From Candidatus Ichthyocystis sparus (lineage in GTDB: Bacteria > Pseudomonadota > Gammaproteobacteria > Burkholderiales > 2013Ark19i), in contig NZ_FKII01000055.1 in assembly GCF_900078745.1 (NCBI RefSeq), positions 1 to 64,000 of the forward strand: a stretch of DNA of 64,000 nt, given 5' to 3'. This document shows positions 29,506 through 38,282 of this stretch, one piece after another. The notes below the pieces were generated by a model. It saw only the letters and a program-made list of their open reading frames with translations, ran no database searches and was not told the origin of the DNA. Position 1 is the first letter of the stretch. Every line of letters starts with the position of its first letter. Made by a program: the position numbers and the translations under genes.

Positions 29506-30141
29506 ATGGACAATAGCATGAGAATAAATGTAAATGAGCATTGTGTTTCGGGTGTCATTGTGGATGATGGCGATGTGGGTGGAGGTGATGATACGGGTAA
29601 CAGGATGGGAGTCATTGGTAGGGCTGCCTCTGCCTCACAGAGATATCCACTGATAGCCAGCAGCACAGGTAGCGGGCTTGGTATTCTGTCTTGTCTGCTT
29701 TCTCTGTTTCATGGGGTTTCTTCGGACGCAGCCTCCTCAGAAGAAAATGGCACTATAATAAATGCCACTATAATAAATAATGGCACCGCTGGTAATGAAA
29801 CTGACCCTGACCCTGAGATTAATGGCTTTGATGTAGCTATATTGACTATGGTCACTCTATTGTCTATGTTTTTTATAGGTGTGGTTTTGAGAATTTGCTA
29901 TCGTGATGGCTTGGAGGGAGGAAGGGGCAGGGGTAATAATGGCCCTCGGGATTTAAGAGTTATTGAGGGAGAAGACTCGGATGGTGGAGGCGACCAGCAG
30001 GAAGGTGTTGCTTTGAGAGTAGTGGAAGGAGGTGGTGATGATGCCCATGGATCTGAAGAAGGTGGGGCAGCAGGTGCAGATAATGGAGGGGGCGATGATC
30101 GACCACAATTGGAAGTAGTGGAGAGGGTTACGTCATTGTAA
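29506..30141 (+). CDS. Gly/Asp-rich protein with two hydrophobic segments (family member 2)
   Basis: The most divergent member. The N-terminus is MDNSMRINVNEHC. Segment 1 is GLGILSCLLSLFHGVSS. The loop contains NGT, NAT, NGT and NET sites. The membrane helix is VAILTMVTLLSMFFIGVVLR. The acidic Gly-rich C-terminus ends VVERVTSL. An internal in-frame ATG at 29518 matches the start of member 1. No known domain. Confidence 0.72.
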   Translation: MDNSMRINVNEHCVSGVIVDDGDVGGGDDTGNRMGVIGRAASASQRYPLIASSTGSGLGILSCLLSLFHGVSSDAASSEENGTIINATIINNGTAGNETDPDPEINGFDVAILTMVTLLSMFFIGVVLRICYRDGLEGGRGRGNNGPRDLRVIEGEDSDGGGDQQEGVALRVVEGGGDDAHGSEEGGAAGADNGGGDDRPQLEVVERVTSL

Positions 30142-31407
30142 TTGCCATATTTCAAAAGGCCTAAGCTAGGATGTGGGTTTTCCGTGTAGTATGTGGGGAT
30201 CCCTCGTCTAGCATCTGAAGAAGGGTGTCTAAGTCTGGGATTGCCTGGGGGCGGAAAGAGGTGGAGTTTGTTTCGTCAACGTCTAATCGCTGGGTTTTGG
30301 TTCTGGAGGTAATAGTAGAGATGATAGTACGGCAGACAAGATCGGACGTTTCCCCACATCAGTGGATGACGGTGAACTCATCTCAGAAAGGCTGGCGGTA
30401 CAAAGAATGGAATGGGTGGCACAGTGGTGGACCTGTTGTTTGAATATTGTCAACTATTTCGCAGTATTATCCCACTTAATGCCTTCATTTAAGGAAGTGT
30501 TTCCTCAATCGTGAGGGCGGTCTGCATAGGGTGTCAATTAAATAGAGGCAGGTACTATTCTAGCACTTGAGTTAGAAAATAATGTGCTCAAGCCGGGATT
30601 TCTCTTAACTTTTTGTCTGTTGTATCTCTAATACCGGCTACTTTAGTATGTTTGTGCTTGCTCCTTCAAAAGAAAAAGAAGATGAAGGAGCAGGTGTTGA
30701 CACGTTGACATTGAAATTACGGAATATAGTGTAGGAGAAGATGTCGAAACAATAATAGCTGAGAATACATAGTCCATAGTTACGAAATGTCATGCAGGAG
30801 AATGAGAAACAAATGAAGCTAGCAACTCTGAAGGTCGTGATTAGAGAAGAAGAAGAACTGTTCCAAAGATTCCAAGGCCGTATTGTCACCGGAAGTATAC
30901 TTAAAAAACCAAGGGTAATTGGCTATAGAACGAATCTGCAGCTCAAGAGAGGGTAAGGACTCGCTCAATCCTGGAGGCTGTTAGGCCGACGTAGCTGTCC
31001 ACTCCATCAATATGAACGTAAACATACGTGGGTGGAATATAGGCGGCACTAGTAGTGCTCCCATATATAACACCAATGTATAAAGCCCCCGGGCTAGGCG
31101 CTGTGTGCCTGTTTCCCATGTCTCTGGGCATTCAATGTCAAAAATATAGCATCGCACCTGGTTAACATTCATCATCCAAACATACAAAAGAAGTACAACT
31201 TCCCCTACCATATTACGATACTAACAATCACAAAATAATTAATTATTAATCAAAAAATATTACGGAAGATGTATGTGCTGGCACGTACCTACCGCATGTA
31301 ATCAGACAATGAAAAATGTGCACTAAATGTGTGCGGTACACCCCATAATATTGTTATAGTAATCATTGGTGATAATTGGTGATAATTGGTGATAATATAA
31401 AACTACA
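30142..31407 (+). other. spacer with possible gene remnants
   Basis: About 1.27 kb. Near 30943-31211 (minus) two overlapping frames carry protein-like sequence (SPGALYIGVIYGSTTSAAYI in one), as a frameshifted remnant might; I cannot name it. A frame near 30647-30735 starting MFVLAPSKEKEDEGAG ends after about 28 codons. The right end contains a 10-bp repeat before member 3. Confidence 0.4.
31364..31396 (+). repeat. 10-bp tandem repeat just upstream of family member 3
   Basis: The unit GATAATTGGT is repeated with partial flanking copies (CATTGGT before, GATAAT after), 12-44 bases before the start codon. Change in copy number would shift promoter or leader spacing by about one helical turn. Confidence 0.7.
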
Positions 31408-32031
31408 ATGGATGATAACATGAATATAAATAATAGAAATTACGCTACAAGTTCATCTATAAACGCTGAAGGTGATGATGCCTCGAACGGGTCGGACGGG
31501 TTCCACCGAGGTGGATCACAACAGGGGCCACTATCTCAGCAAGCTAGCAATACAAGAGGTGGAGTAGGCAATAGTGGTGGATTAGGTGCTCACAGACTGT
31601 CAGTGATTTCAGTGTTGTCCTGCCTGATAGCTTTATTTCAGGAAGTTTCCTCCTCATCAAGCGCAGCTACCACGCCTACAAATTCTAGTTCTAGTAATAG
31701 TACCGTTAGCACCAGTGAACCAAGACGTTGGGGGATAGTTAAAGTTTATGTTGTTTTCTCTGTGGCATTATTGATGGTGGCTGTTTTAGCACTTTCGATT
31801 TTTTGTTCTTCAAGAGGAAGAGTATCTGGAGGAGAGCATCGTCCAGCTGTTGCAGGAACAGATGGAAATGGGAGTGGCGATGCTGAAGGAAGTCCAGAGA
31901 CAGGACGAGACGAAAGAGCATCTGGTAGTGGCGAAGGTGGCGACGGCCAACCAATGGAAATGGCAGAGCTAGGTGGTGGTTCTGCTCCTGGAGAAGAAAA
32001 TGGTGCCGAATTGCAATCAACATCGTTGTAG
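31408..32031 (+). CDS. Ser/Gly-rich protein with two hydrophobic segments (family member 3)
   Basis: N-terminus MDDNMNINNRNY; an in-frame ATG at 31420 matches the start of member 1 and may be the true start. A Gly/Ser/Gln-rich stretch leads to segment 1 (HRLSVISVLSCLIALFQEVS), a Ser/Thr/Asn loop, and a membrane helix (IVKVYVVFSVALLMVAVLAL). The acidic Gly-rich tail ends ELQSTSL, nearly identical to member 1. The upstream block with ATCAGACAATG is shared with member 4 and the 3' hairpin with member 1. Function unknown. Confidence 0.75.
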   Translation: MDDNMNINNRNYATSSSINAEGDDASNGSDGFHRGGSQQGPLSQQASNTRGGVGNSGGLGAHRLSVISVLSCLIALFQEVSSSSSAATTPTNSSSSNSTVSTSEPRRWGIVKVYVVFSVALLMVAVLALSIFCSSRGRVSGGEHRPAVAGTDGNGSGDAEGSPETGRDERASGSGEGGDGQPMEMAELGGGSAPGEENGAELQSTSL

Positions 32032-32086
32032 TCTAGTAGAAAGAAAGTTTGTTTGAAAGTTTGTTTAACAGAGGCGTAGATTTATG

Positions 32087-32141
32087 TAATGTTGGGGGAC
32101 AAAGAAATGTCTCTCTCTTCCTACATTGTCCCCCGGCATTA
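32087..32141 (+). ncRNA. conserved 3' stem-loop downstream of family member 3
   Basis: TAATGTTGGGGGACAA pairs with TTGTCCCCCGGCATTA over 16 bp with two G-U pairs. The loop keeps GAAATGTCTCTCTCTTCC as in the copy at 28252. The substitutions between copies preserve every pair. Confidence 0.6.
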
Positions 32142-32900
32142 TCGAGACGGTATCGCAACTACGAGAGTGATATTGGCTCTCGTTGCTGGCTTTATGGTGT
32201 TTTCTGCATGGCGTGTCTTTGCCTCATTAGAAGTCTAAACAGATTTCAGGAGGCTCTAGCTACAAGATGTGTTGGTTAGTACATTTGCGTAGGTGTGTAG
32301 GACGTCATCGTCTACACCGCTACCCCTAAACCTGACAATATGGGCACCGCCCTCCTCCCTCTCTTGCTTGTCAGAGAAAAGTATGGTGCCTCAATCTAAT
32401 TAGGTGCCCTATTGGTCATGTTTCGATATAAACTTACAAAATTATTATGATAGTCCGTTTACAACGCTAACAGCACCTGAAACATCACTGTCATTGCTGC
32501 AATCGTTTTACCTAACAAAAATAAAAATAATTTACCCAATAAAAATTCATTATACACATATACAAAGAGGAAAAAATTAAAGAACAAACTAACTATAAAA
32601 AACGACCTACACCTCTCTCTTACAATAGTGGAAAACATTAATCTAAAAATCAATTTGTATACTGAAAATTACAAAATTCTTAATCAAACATGGTGGAATG
32701 TGTGCGTACTAGTATGTACCTATCGTATGTACTGTAGCACAAAACATAACACTGGTATGTACCTACTAGTATATACTATATATACAAAACATAACTCATG
32801 GGTAAACATCAATCAGACAATGGAGAGTGTGCGCGGAATGTGCACATGTACCCCGACAACATATTGTTTTGGTAATGCTCATTGATAATACAAAACTGTA
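32142..32900 (+). other. spacer homologous to the 3' flank of member 1, plus leader of member 4
   Basis: About 760 bp. The left part matches 28.3-29.1 kb in patches. The right part (about 32810-32890) carries ATCAGACAATG and GTGTGC elements also found before member 3. I see no gene. Confidence 0.55.
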
Positions 32901-33689
32901 ATGGGTGATAAAATGAATATAAATAACAGAAATTGCACTACAAACTCCTCTGGAAATGATGAAGATAATGGCGCAACGGACGGGTCAGATGGATCACAGG
33001 GACCACTATCTCAGAAGGCTAGTAAAGGAGAAGGTGGGAAAAGCAGTAGCAGTGGATTCAGTGCTTGCAGATTATCAGCGTTTTCGGTGCTATCCTGCTT
33101 GATGGTTTTACTTCAGGAAGTTTCCTCATCAACCACAGTTTCCTCAGCCGCAAATGGCACGTCTGACTCAAGTAATTCAACAGCAAGTCCAATGACAACG
33201 AGCAGTGCCACTAGTACGGATATGGACTTAGTTGGGACTTGTATTGTTACGGTTGGGGCATTATTAATGATAACTGCTTTAGCACTCGTATTTTTTTGTT
33301 TTTTAAAAGAAAGAATGGATAGAGAAGAAGAAAAAATGAGGTTTATTGCTGTGAATCAACCGGAGGAAGTAGAAGAAACCACAGGTGATCGTGTTGTAGA
33401 AGGGGAAGAAACACCCCTTGGATGCTTCCTCCCTGATGATGTACTAGAACCAGACCCTAGTAGGAGAGGAAGCCATATTCTTGGAGCAGGTGCACCAAAC
33501 CCTGAGGATCTACTAGAACCAGACCCTAGTAGAGGGGGCAGTGTTCTTGGAACAGGTGTACCAGAAGAAGAAGGACCAGATGTCGGTATATGCGGCCGTG
33601 TTCTCAGCGGAGGTGTACTAGAACCAGCAATAGTAATAGTAACTCATACGTGGAATGACGACGGGGCAGAAGGTACGGACAGTGATTGA
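32901..33689 (+). CDS. Ser-rich protein with two hydrophobic segments and repeat tail (family member 4)
   Basis: N-terminus MGDKMNINNRNC. Segment 1 is CRLSAFSVLSCLMVLLQEVS, then a Ser/Thr loop with NGT and NST sites, then a membrane helix (CIVTVGALLMITALALVFFC). The C-terminal region is longer than in the paralogs and carries a degenerate repeat (DVLEPDPSRRGS, then DLLEPDPSRGGS). It ends TDSD, not the TSL/TAL of the others. Function unknown. Confidence 0.72.
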   Translation: MGDKMNINNRNCTTNSSGNDEDNGATDGSDGSQGPLSQKASKGEGGKSSSSGFSACRLSAFSVLSCLMVLLQEVSSSTTVSSAANGTSDSSNSTASPMTTSSATSTDMDLVGTCIVTVGALLMITALALVFFCFLKERMDREEEKMRFIAVNQPEEVEETTGDRVVEGEETPLGCFLPDDVLEPDPSRRGSHILGAGAPNPEDLLEPDPSRGGSVLGTGVPEEEGPDVGICGRVLSGGVLEPAIVIVTHTWNDDGAEGTDSD

Positions 33690-33824
33690 TTAAAAGTAAG
33701 AATGGATTGAGTATAGAAACGGATTGAGTGTAGGTATAGGGGGCAGTGAGGGTCCGAAATGCAGCAAGAGGAGGAGATAAACACACACCATCAGCTGTGA
33801 TCTCAACCGTCTCACCACTGCCTC

Positions 33825-34766
33825 TTACACCATCCCTCTACGAGCACTGGTCCTAGCTGCACGTTGGGACATGTCATAACAACCCAAAGATAAAACAGCC
33901 ACACCCGCCCCCATAATGATGGGTGCTATAACCAGGCAGTACTTTTCCTCAAGTGCGCACAGGAAGACTATAACTGATATTAAAAGTAACGCGACACCAA
34001 TCCCTATAACTTCGTCAGTACTGAAATAACATCTACAAGACTCAAGAATTGTATTTCTTCTTACTATCACCATATTTCTTTGATAACGACGTGTATCATA
34101 TGACCTATTTACTGAACTACCCAATAATAACCTACCACCTGCACGAGTAGCACCCCCAGAACTACCTCCCCTAGCAGCTGCATCACCATACCTGACCGCC
34201 CCTCCAAATATAACAGCATCACTTTCTCTAGTAGTATAAAAAGCACTATCAGCTGGAAGCAAATCACTTGATGGACTACCACAACCTAAACTTACAAAAG
34301 TGCAATCATCTCTACTTTCAATACCAACAGATAGATCTGGGCCAATTTCAGAAATACTACCTTCCACTTTTCCAGCATAATTTCCTACCTCGGCAATACA
34401 ACCTTCTGGACTTTCACAATTTTCTGAACCCATATCACTTAGACCCAATTCATCAAGTATACTACTTGAATCAATTGCATCTCTGCCAATACCGTAGCCA
34501 CCACAAAAAAAACTACGAAGAACATCAGCCCTTAAAGAAGAATCACCATATAAACTTGGTAGATCAGATGACTGCACTTTTACGTTACTAACACATTCAC
34601 CATCACATTCACAAATAGAATGACTGCCACTTGACAAGCACTTACCTAACATACCAACCAGATCTGTGGAACTGCTTCCTTCAGAGTAGCTGCTTCCAGT
34701 ACACGTACTATCCGGAAAAACAAACTCATTATCACTTAGAGTACTACTACCACTACCATGTAACAC
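33825..34766 (-). CDS. Ser/Gly-rich protein with C-terminal bilobed membrane hairpin
   Basis: No recognised domain. About 240 residues rich in Ser, Gly, Asp and Cys precede two adjacent hydrophobic helices, VIGIGVALLLISVIVFLCAL and CLVIAPIIMGAGVAVLSLGC, joined by a short EEKY turn. A basic tail (RAARTSARRGMV) ends the protein. This compact hairpin is the layout seen in chlamydial Inc proteins and similar vacuole-membrane effectors; the resemblance is architectural only. It is convergent with family member 4. Confidence 0.68.
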   Translation of the reverse strand: MLHGSGSSTLSDNEFVFPDSTCTGSSYSEGSSSTDLVGMLGKCLSSGSHSICECDGECVSNVKVQSSDLPSLYGDSSLRADVLRSFFCGGYGIGRDAIDSSSILDELGLSDMGSENCESPEGCIAEVGNYAGKVEGSISEIGPDLSVGIESRDDCTFVSLGCGSPSSDLLPADSAFYTTRESDAVIFGGAVRYGDAAARGGSSGGATRAGGRLLLGSSVNRSYDTRRYQRNMVIVRRNTILESCRCYFSTDEVIGIGVALLLISVIVFLCALEEKYCLVIAPIIMGAGVAVLSLGCYDMSQRAARTSARRGMV

Positions 34767-35334
34767 TATAAGATCCTTTATTCAATAAAAATTCACGCCT
34801 CACTATTTATTGTCTGGCAGAAATCAAAAAAAGTAAACAAAGTAGCTATTAGTAGCCTACAAAATACATATTAAGCACGTATGTCCTAATAATTTATCCA
34901 TATATGAAAAACGCCTTTCATAATTTGGCACTTACCGCACTGAAAGTAATTCATACTAGAATAATAAAGAACCACCCCTCCTCAACTTTATACAAACCGA
35001 CATATTTTCTTATTGGATACTGTTTTTATAAAAATGATTGCCCATAACTATAAAACCGATAATACTTGTAGACGTAGAGGCGTGCACCAGACAGCCCAGC
35101 GTAAATTAATAATCTTATAAATTTACGCAATTAAATGTATGTGTATGTAAAATATAATATGGAATTCGCAAATAATGCAAGTTCTTCATAATTATAATAT
35201 TATCAATAGGTACGTATGTAAAATAGCGAATAATATGAGTATAAGCGTGTCTCAGGCCACGGATGTACTACTTAGTATTGTATATGGTTCCTCAATTGAA
35301 TTAACACCTTTGCTACAATAGTTTAGGGAGAGAT
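34767..35334 (+). other. AT-rich divergent intergenic region
   Basis: About 570 bp between the hairpin protein and the CDF transporter, expected to hold both promoters. No gene, RNA or repeat recognised. Confidence 0.6.
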
Positions 35335-36243
35335 ATGGTACACGATCACAAAAATCAGCACGGATCCAAACTTCACATGCTCAAATGTAGAAATAGCCCA
35401 TCCGTTCGCAACAGCATTATAGTAAGCGCTGTAGTAAATCTCTCTATGTCTATAGTTCAAATAGTATTCGGATTGCTCACAAAATCATCAGGATTACTGG
35501 CTGACGGGTTTCATACTTTATCTGATTTATTTTCTGATTTTATTGTATTAGTCACAGGAATATTTTCTCAAAAAGAAGCTGATGAGGATCACCAGTACGG
35601 ACATTATCGCTATGAAGATGTATCCGCCTTTTTTCTAGGAATGTCTTTGCTAGCAATAGGAGCAAGCATAGTATGGAGTAGCTCAAAGCGTATGCTTGTA
35701 GGAAATATTCAATCAGTAGGAATAACACCTCTTTTTGTAAGTATCTCTATGATTGTAATAAAAGAGCTTCTATTTCGCTACATGCTGGGTGTTGCTAAAA
35801 CGGCAAATTCCTCAATGCTTATCGCCAATGCTTGGCATGCAAGATCTGATGCCCTATCTTCTCTAGTTGTGTGCCTAGGAATTATTGGAAATAGGTGTGG
35901 GTACCCCTTCTTGGACCAGCTTGCTGGAATTATTGTAGGACTCATCATAGCTAGAATGGGGCTTTTGTTTTCCTACGATTCTTTTAATGCTCTCACGGAT
36001 CATGCCACATCAGAGGTAACATACAAAAAAATAAGGGAAATAATACTCTCCACACCTGGAGTACACGGTTGTCATGATATAAAAACACGCACTGTAGGTG
36101 GCATGATTTTAGTTGATGTGCACATAGAAGTTGACGGTAACATATCAGTTAGAAAGGGACATGATATAGCTGTCGAAGCTATAAGAAGGGTAACGTTACA
36201 GCTACCTGTACTAAATGTCATGACTCACATAGATCCAGTATGA
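35335..36243 (+). CDS. cation diffusion facilitator family transporter
   Basis: Proton-coupled exporter of divalent metals in the inner membrane. Six helices are visible, with metal-site motifs in helix 2 (ADGFHTLSDLFSDF; His-x3-Asp) and helix 5 (NAWHARSDALSSL; His-x3-Asp). Between them lies the family's DEDHQYGHYRYED. The cytoplasmic C-terminal domain (GVHGCHDIKTRTVGGMILVD) is complete. Two His-Asp pairs favour zinc over iron or manganese, but selectivity is inferred. Confidence 0.9.
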   Translation: MVHDHKNQHGSKLHMLKCRNSPSVRNSIIVSAVVNLSMSIVQIVFGLLTKSSGLLADGFHTLSDLFSDFIVLVTGIFSQKEADEDHQYGHYRYEDVSAFFLGMSLLAIGASIVWSSSKRMLVGNIQSVGITPLFVSISMIVIKELLFRYMLGVAKTANSSMLIANAWHARSDALSSLVVCLGIIGNRCGYPFLDQLAGIIVGLIIARMGLLFSYDSFNALTDHATSEVTYKKIREIILSTPGVHGCHDIKTRTVGGMILVDVHIEVDGNISVRKGHDIAVEAIRRVTLQLPVLNVMTHIDPV

Positions 36244-36367
36244 CAATTTGCTGTACCTACTGTGTAACAACCTTATAAATCACATTGATTGTAGATCACA
36301 ATGCTGTACACTGGCAACAATGTTTCTTACACTCAACGCCAATTAAAAGATTAGGTACTATCGCACC

Positions 36368-37024
36368 ATGTCGAAGTTTTCATCCATCACTTGGAAGAAA
36401 GTGTCACACGTAGTAAATTCAATATATGAACATGAATTTATCAAACAATTAGCTACTGGCCATCTGGACGCTAAAATATTCAGGTATTACCTCGAGCAGG
36501 ACGCGTACTATCTTTACGAATTTTCTCGCTGTTTATCTGTTATTGCATCAAAATGCGAAAAAACCTACACTGCAGTCTTTATTAGCATGGCAAAGGAAGC
36601 ATTGTCAGAGTTAGATGTCATACATGAATATTTTGTAAAATATATAGATTGCAAAAACATAGCGGAGATCTCACCTGCCAATCTATTTTACACGAGTTAC
36701 TTGCGTTCTGTATGCTCCATGGAGGCAGTTAGTGTAGGAATAGCATCTGTAATTCCCTGCTTTTGGGTATATTATGAAGTGGGTAAGTATTTATCGGCAA
36801 ATAATATTCGTGATAACAATCCTTACAGCAAATGGATTAGCGCATACACAGGGGAGAATTTTAAAAAGGCAGCAGATACGTCTATCCGGATATTAGACGA
36901 ATACTCCCTTAGGGAAAGCGAACAAACCCAAAAAAAAATGCAAACGGCCTTCTTTAATTCAACAAAGCTAGAACTAATGTTCTGGGATGATGCTTACCAT
37001 TTAAGAACGTTCAGCAGCATATAG
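36368..37024 (+). CDS. tenA: TenA-family aminopyrimidine aminohydrolase (thiaminase II)
   Basis: Hydrolyses aminopyrimidine breakdown products of thiamine so that HMP can be reused. The TENA/THI-4 helical fold is recognisable: YYLEQDAYYLYEFSRCLSVI near the start and FYTSYLRSVCSMEAVSVGIA followed by IPCFWVYYEVG, where the Cys matches the catalytic position. 218 residues is normal. It opens a thiamine-salvage set with thiE, thiM and thiD. I see no TPP riboswitch upstream. Confidence 0.88.
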   Translation: MSKFSSITWKKVSHVVNSIYEHEFIKQLATGHLDAKIFRYYLEQDAYYLYEFSRCLSVIASKCEKTYTAVFISMAKEALSELDVIHEYFVKYIDCKNIAEISPANLFYTSYLRSVCSMEAVSVGIASVIPCFWVYYEVGKYLSANNIRDNNPYSKWISAYTGENFKKAADTSIRILDEYSLRESEQTQKKMQTAFFNSTKLELMFWDDAYHLRTFSSI

Positions 37025-37039
37025 GAACTATCATTATCC

Positions 37040-37489
37040 TTAGTTAAAACAAGGACGTACGATAGTAGACGGATGCAAAGTGCTGTTTAACAAAAAATAC
37101 AAAGAAATAGAAATGAAAACTAAGAGCAGCAGTACCATTATGGCATGGCAAAAACGATAAAAATCAAAGCTAGCGTATGATTTCACAAAAGCAGACGCAG
37201 CAAGCTTGGAAAAACAGGACAAATCACCACGTACGCCAGAGAAACCAACTGCCGCACAACCTGAATCTGGACCTGTAAGTTCCTGCATAACAGATGATGA
37301 GCCAAAGCTCAAATGTCTATGTTCAACAAGCAAATTCACAAGATCACTACACCCATCAAGTGAAATACTACCATCACCCTCATAACACGCAGAGTCCGAA
37401 CATACAACCAAAGGGCAGTCCACAAAATCAGATGATAAAAGCATACAAGGCATACACCACCTCGCCAATTCCCAATACCAACCAGCCAT
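37040..37489 (-). CDS. hypothetical Cys/Ser-rich protein with C-terminal membrane helix
   Basis: 149 residues with no recognised domain. The N-terminal part is Cys- and Ser-rich (DCPLVVCSDSACYEGDGS). A single strong C-terminal helix (AIMVLLLLVFISISLYFLLN) is followed by about 14 residues. It lies on the opposite strand between tenA and thiE. Its composition resembles the 33.8-kb protein, so it may belong with the accessory membrane proteins. Confidence 0.5.
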   Translation of the reverse strand: MAGWYWELARWCMPCMLLSSDFVDCPLVVCSDSACYEGDGSISLDGCSDLVNLLVEHRHLSFGSSSVMQELTGPDSGCAAVGFSGVRGDLSCFSKLAASAFVKSYASFDFYRFCHAIMVLLLLVFISISLYFLLNSTLHPSTIVRPCFN

Positions 37490-37659
37490 ACTAATACTAT
37501 GTAATAAAATAAGTTATTAATAATTTTGGCCTTGATCAACTAATAATTATCAGATAATAAACTACGATTGTAGGCAAAACTTACACTAATTACCTAGCAG
37601 AGGTACTATATCACGGACGATACCTTCTACTATTATGAACCATATGGACGTAGATACTC

Positions 37660-38274
37660 GTGGATCATGAAAAATTAAGACTTGTTTTGGTAACAAACAG
37701 GCGCACTAACGACATTGACCAATACATAGACTTCGTATGCAAATGTGCACAATGGGGAGCCACGTGCATTCAGCTTCGCGAAAAAAATACTGACACAGAA
37801 ACCAGAACGGCTATAGCTGAATCCTTAATAACACGTTTAAGAAAATTAAACGTGCCCATTATCATAAATGATGATGTTTGTATCTGTGAAAAAGTAGATG
37901 CTGACGGAGTACATTTGGGACAAACAGATGGATCGGTTATAGAAGCTAGAAAAAAATTGGGGTCGAGCAAGATAATAGGGTGGTCCGTTTACAACTACGA
38001 CCATATACTACTGTCACATGAATTACCAATTGATTACATTGGCATAGGTCCTGTATTTACAAGCTCAAATAAGGCAAATTTAGCTGCCCTAGGATTAAAC
38101 CTCCTTAGGAAACTATCAGAAAAAGCGAGACACTGCGTAGTAGCTATAGGAGGAATTAATGAATTTAATGTTGATAAAGTTCTTAGATGTGGTGCCGATG
38201 GTGTAGCATGCATTGAATCCATACATAATTCAGAGAGCACTTATACCACTATTAGACGCCTAAGACTACTTTAG
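37660..38274 (+). CDS. thiE: thiamine-phosphate synthase ThiE
   Basis: Joins HMP-PP and thiazole phosphate to form thiamine phosphate. TIM-barrel motifs are intact: WGATCIQLREKN, PIIINDDVCICEKVDADGVHLGQTD, YIGIGPVFTSSNK and VVAIGGIN. 204 residues is normal. The start codon is GTG at 37660. It is 8 bp before thiM, so the two are probably cotranscribed. Confidence 0.93.
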   Translation: MDHEKLRLVLVTNRRTNDIDQYIDFVCKCAQWGATCIQLREKNTDTETRTAIAESLITRLRKLNVPIIINDDVCICEKVDADGVHLGQTDGSVIEARKKLGSSKIIGWSVYNYDHILLSHELPIDYIGIGPVFTSSNKANLAALGLNLLRKLSEKARHCVVAIGGINEFNVDKVLRCGADGVACIESIHNSESTYTTIRRLRLL

Positions 38275-38282
38275 CACACATC

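Noticed and set aside
30225-30443. 72-codon frame after family member 2
   Set aside because: No ribosome site, no family resemblance, and composition unlike neighbouring genes.
32628-32885. 85-codon frame before family member 4
   Set aside because: Overlaps the conserved leader block and has a Tyr/Thr/Cys-rich composition typical of translated AT-rich spacer.
36244-36367. possible TPP riboswitch before tenA
   Set aside because: No CTGAGA-type core or the conserved 3' element is present; the leader is only 124 bp.
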